From: Zoogloea sp.
Lineage (GTDB): Bacteria; Pseudomonadota; Gammaproteobacteria; Burkholderiales; Rhodocyclaceae
NCBI RefSeq assembly: GCF_017302315.1
Contig: NZ_JAFLDT010000030.1
Location: 1 to 43,306, forward strand
Reading direction: 5' to 3'
DNA: 43,306 nucleotides
The notes below the pieces were generated by a model. The model was not told the origin of the DNA, made no database searches, and was given only the letters and a program-made list of their open reading frames with translations. The position numbers and the translations under genes were made by a program. Positions within the stretch are counted from its first letter, which is position 1. The number at the start of each line of letters is the position of its first letter. This document shows positions 42,542-43,306 of this stretch, in pieces.

Positions 42542-43306
42542 TTGACCCGTCGCAGAGTCGTCATCACCGGCCTTGGCGTTGTTTCGCCGGTCGGTAATAC
42601 CGTGTCTGAAGCATGGGACGCCATTTCCAATGGGCGTTCCGGCATCGGTGAGATCACCCGCTTCGATACCTCTTCCTTTCCGGTGAAGATAGCCGGCGAA
42701 GTGAAGGGTTTTGACCTTGGGGCCTATCTCTCGCCGAAGGAGGCGCGCCGCATGGATGGTTTCATCCATTATGGTCTCGCAGCGGGCATACAGGCTTTCC
42801 GTGATTCCGGAATCGAAGTCACCGAGGCCAATGCGGATCGCATTGGTGTCAATATCGGCTCCGGCATCGGCGGGTTGCCCATGATCGAGGATACCCACAA
42901 CGATTTCCTCGCTGGTGGTCCCCGCAAGATTTCACCCTTCTTCATCCCCGGTACGATCATCAACATGATCTCCGGCAATCTGTCGATCATGTTTGGCCTG
43001 AAGGGGCCGAACCTAGCGGTGGTGACAGCCTGTACCACCGGTTTGCATGCCATTGGTACCAGTGCCCGGATGATCGAGTATGGGGATGCCGATGTGATGG
43101 TATGCGGTGGGGCTGAATCGACTGTGACGCCCTTGGCAGTCGGGGGGTTCGCATCCGCGAAGGCGTTGTCCACACGCAACGATGATCCGGCGACGGCCAG
43201 TCGTCCCTGGGACAAGGACCGGGACGGTTTCGTGCTGGGTGAAGGGGCGGGGGTGCTGGTGCTGGAGGAGTATGAACACGCGGTGAAGCGGGGTGCCCGC
43301 ATCTAC
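42542..43306 (+). CDS. fabF: 3-oxoacyl-ACP synthase II, 3' end cut by window edge
   Basis: Elongating condensing enzyme, responsible for later and temperature-regulated elongation. 255 residues of about 410 are present. The frame begins with TTG at 42542 ([20 protein letters not shown]), preceded by CGGAG; no ATG or GTG fits the conserved N-terminus, so the rare TTG start is chosen. Active-site Cys164 lies in [13 protein letters not shown]. The His pair of the triad lies beyond the window. Confidence 0.96.
   Translation, partial: MTRRRVVITGLGVVSPVGNTVSEAWDAISNGRSGIGEITRFDTSSFPVKIAGEVKGFDLGAYLSPKEARRMDGFIHYGLAAGIQAFRDSGIEVTEANADRIGVNIGSGIGGLPMIEDTHNDFLAGGPRKISPFFIPGTIINMISGNLSIMFGLKGPNLAVVTACTTGLHAIGTSARMIEYGDADVMVCGGAESTVTPLAVGGFASAKALSTRNDDPATASRPWDKDRDGFVLGEGAGVLVLEEYEHAVKRGARIY

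Overview
This 43.3 kb window looks like chromosome of a GC-rich betaproteobacterium, most likely in or near the Rhodocyclales (Azoarcus/Thauera/Zoogloea type). The grounds are a multicomponent phenol hydroxylase operon, an exosortase H/IPTL-CTERM unit, a fused PabB-PabC, a long leuA of the type-2 class, and the gene order rne | rluC-HAD phosphatase-Rieske | methyltransferase-maf | yceD-rpmF-plsX-fabH-fabD-fabG-acpP-fabF. The genus assignment is inference from gene content and order only.

Layout. 1-2.76 kb (minus strand): phenol hydroxylase genes dmpK-L-M-N, cut by the left edge, behind a perfect sigma-54 promoter (2817..2802) with one candidate upstream activator site. 3.06-4.75 kb: a decayed patch holding a headless LysR pseudogene and a broken IS5-type element that itself carries what looks like an IS21-type end. 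4.75-6.84 kb: an OmpR/sensor-kinase pair (minus strand). 7.0-11.3 kb: dcd, a large PLP Orn/Lys/Arg decarboxylase, and convergent thyA-folA; dcd, thyA and folA all serve dTMP synthesis. 11.5-13.0 kb: an unrecognised 487-residue protein with a PilZ-like C-terminal segment. 13.0-15.0 kb: a leucine-rich leader peptide, a second small ORF and leuA. 15.1-16.4 kb: an O-acetylhomoserine sulfhydrylase-type gene. 16.6-18.6 kb: a small unknown gene, then a ParA ATPase with a ribbon-helix-helix partner behind a palindromic operator-like site. 18.6-24.1 kb (minus): pabB-pabC fusion, ppk2, an unknown gene and moaA with a terminator-like leader hairpin. 24.3-26.0 kb (minus): xrtH, an XrtH-associated membrane protein and one IPTL-CTERM substrate. 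26.2-26.7 kb: two identical tRNA-Asn genes, each with its own promoter and terminator. 26.8-30.7 kb: an aromatic/aspartate aminotransferase, uvrB and a low-molecular-weight tyrosine phosphatase. 30.8-43.3 kb: rne, rluC and the conserved rRNA-maturation/ribosome/fatty-acid cluster, cut inside fabF by the right edge.

Most of the window is housekeeping. The parts that reward a second look are regulatory or accessory. They are the leucine leader, whose promoter predicts an mRNA starting at or next to the AUG; the ParA plus lysine/alanine/proline-rich RHH pair; the self-contained XrtH system with its single substrate; the phenol hydroxylase control region next to insertion-sequence debris; and the hairpin in the moaA leader. 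I did not find a clear wholly new defence or mobile system. The ParA/RHH locus is the best candidate for something under-described.
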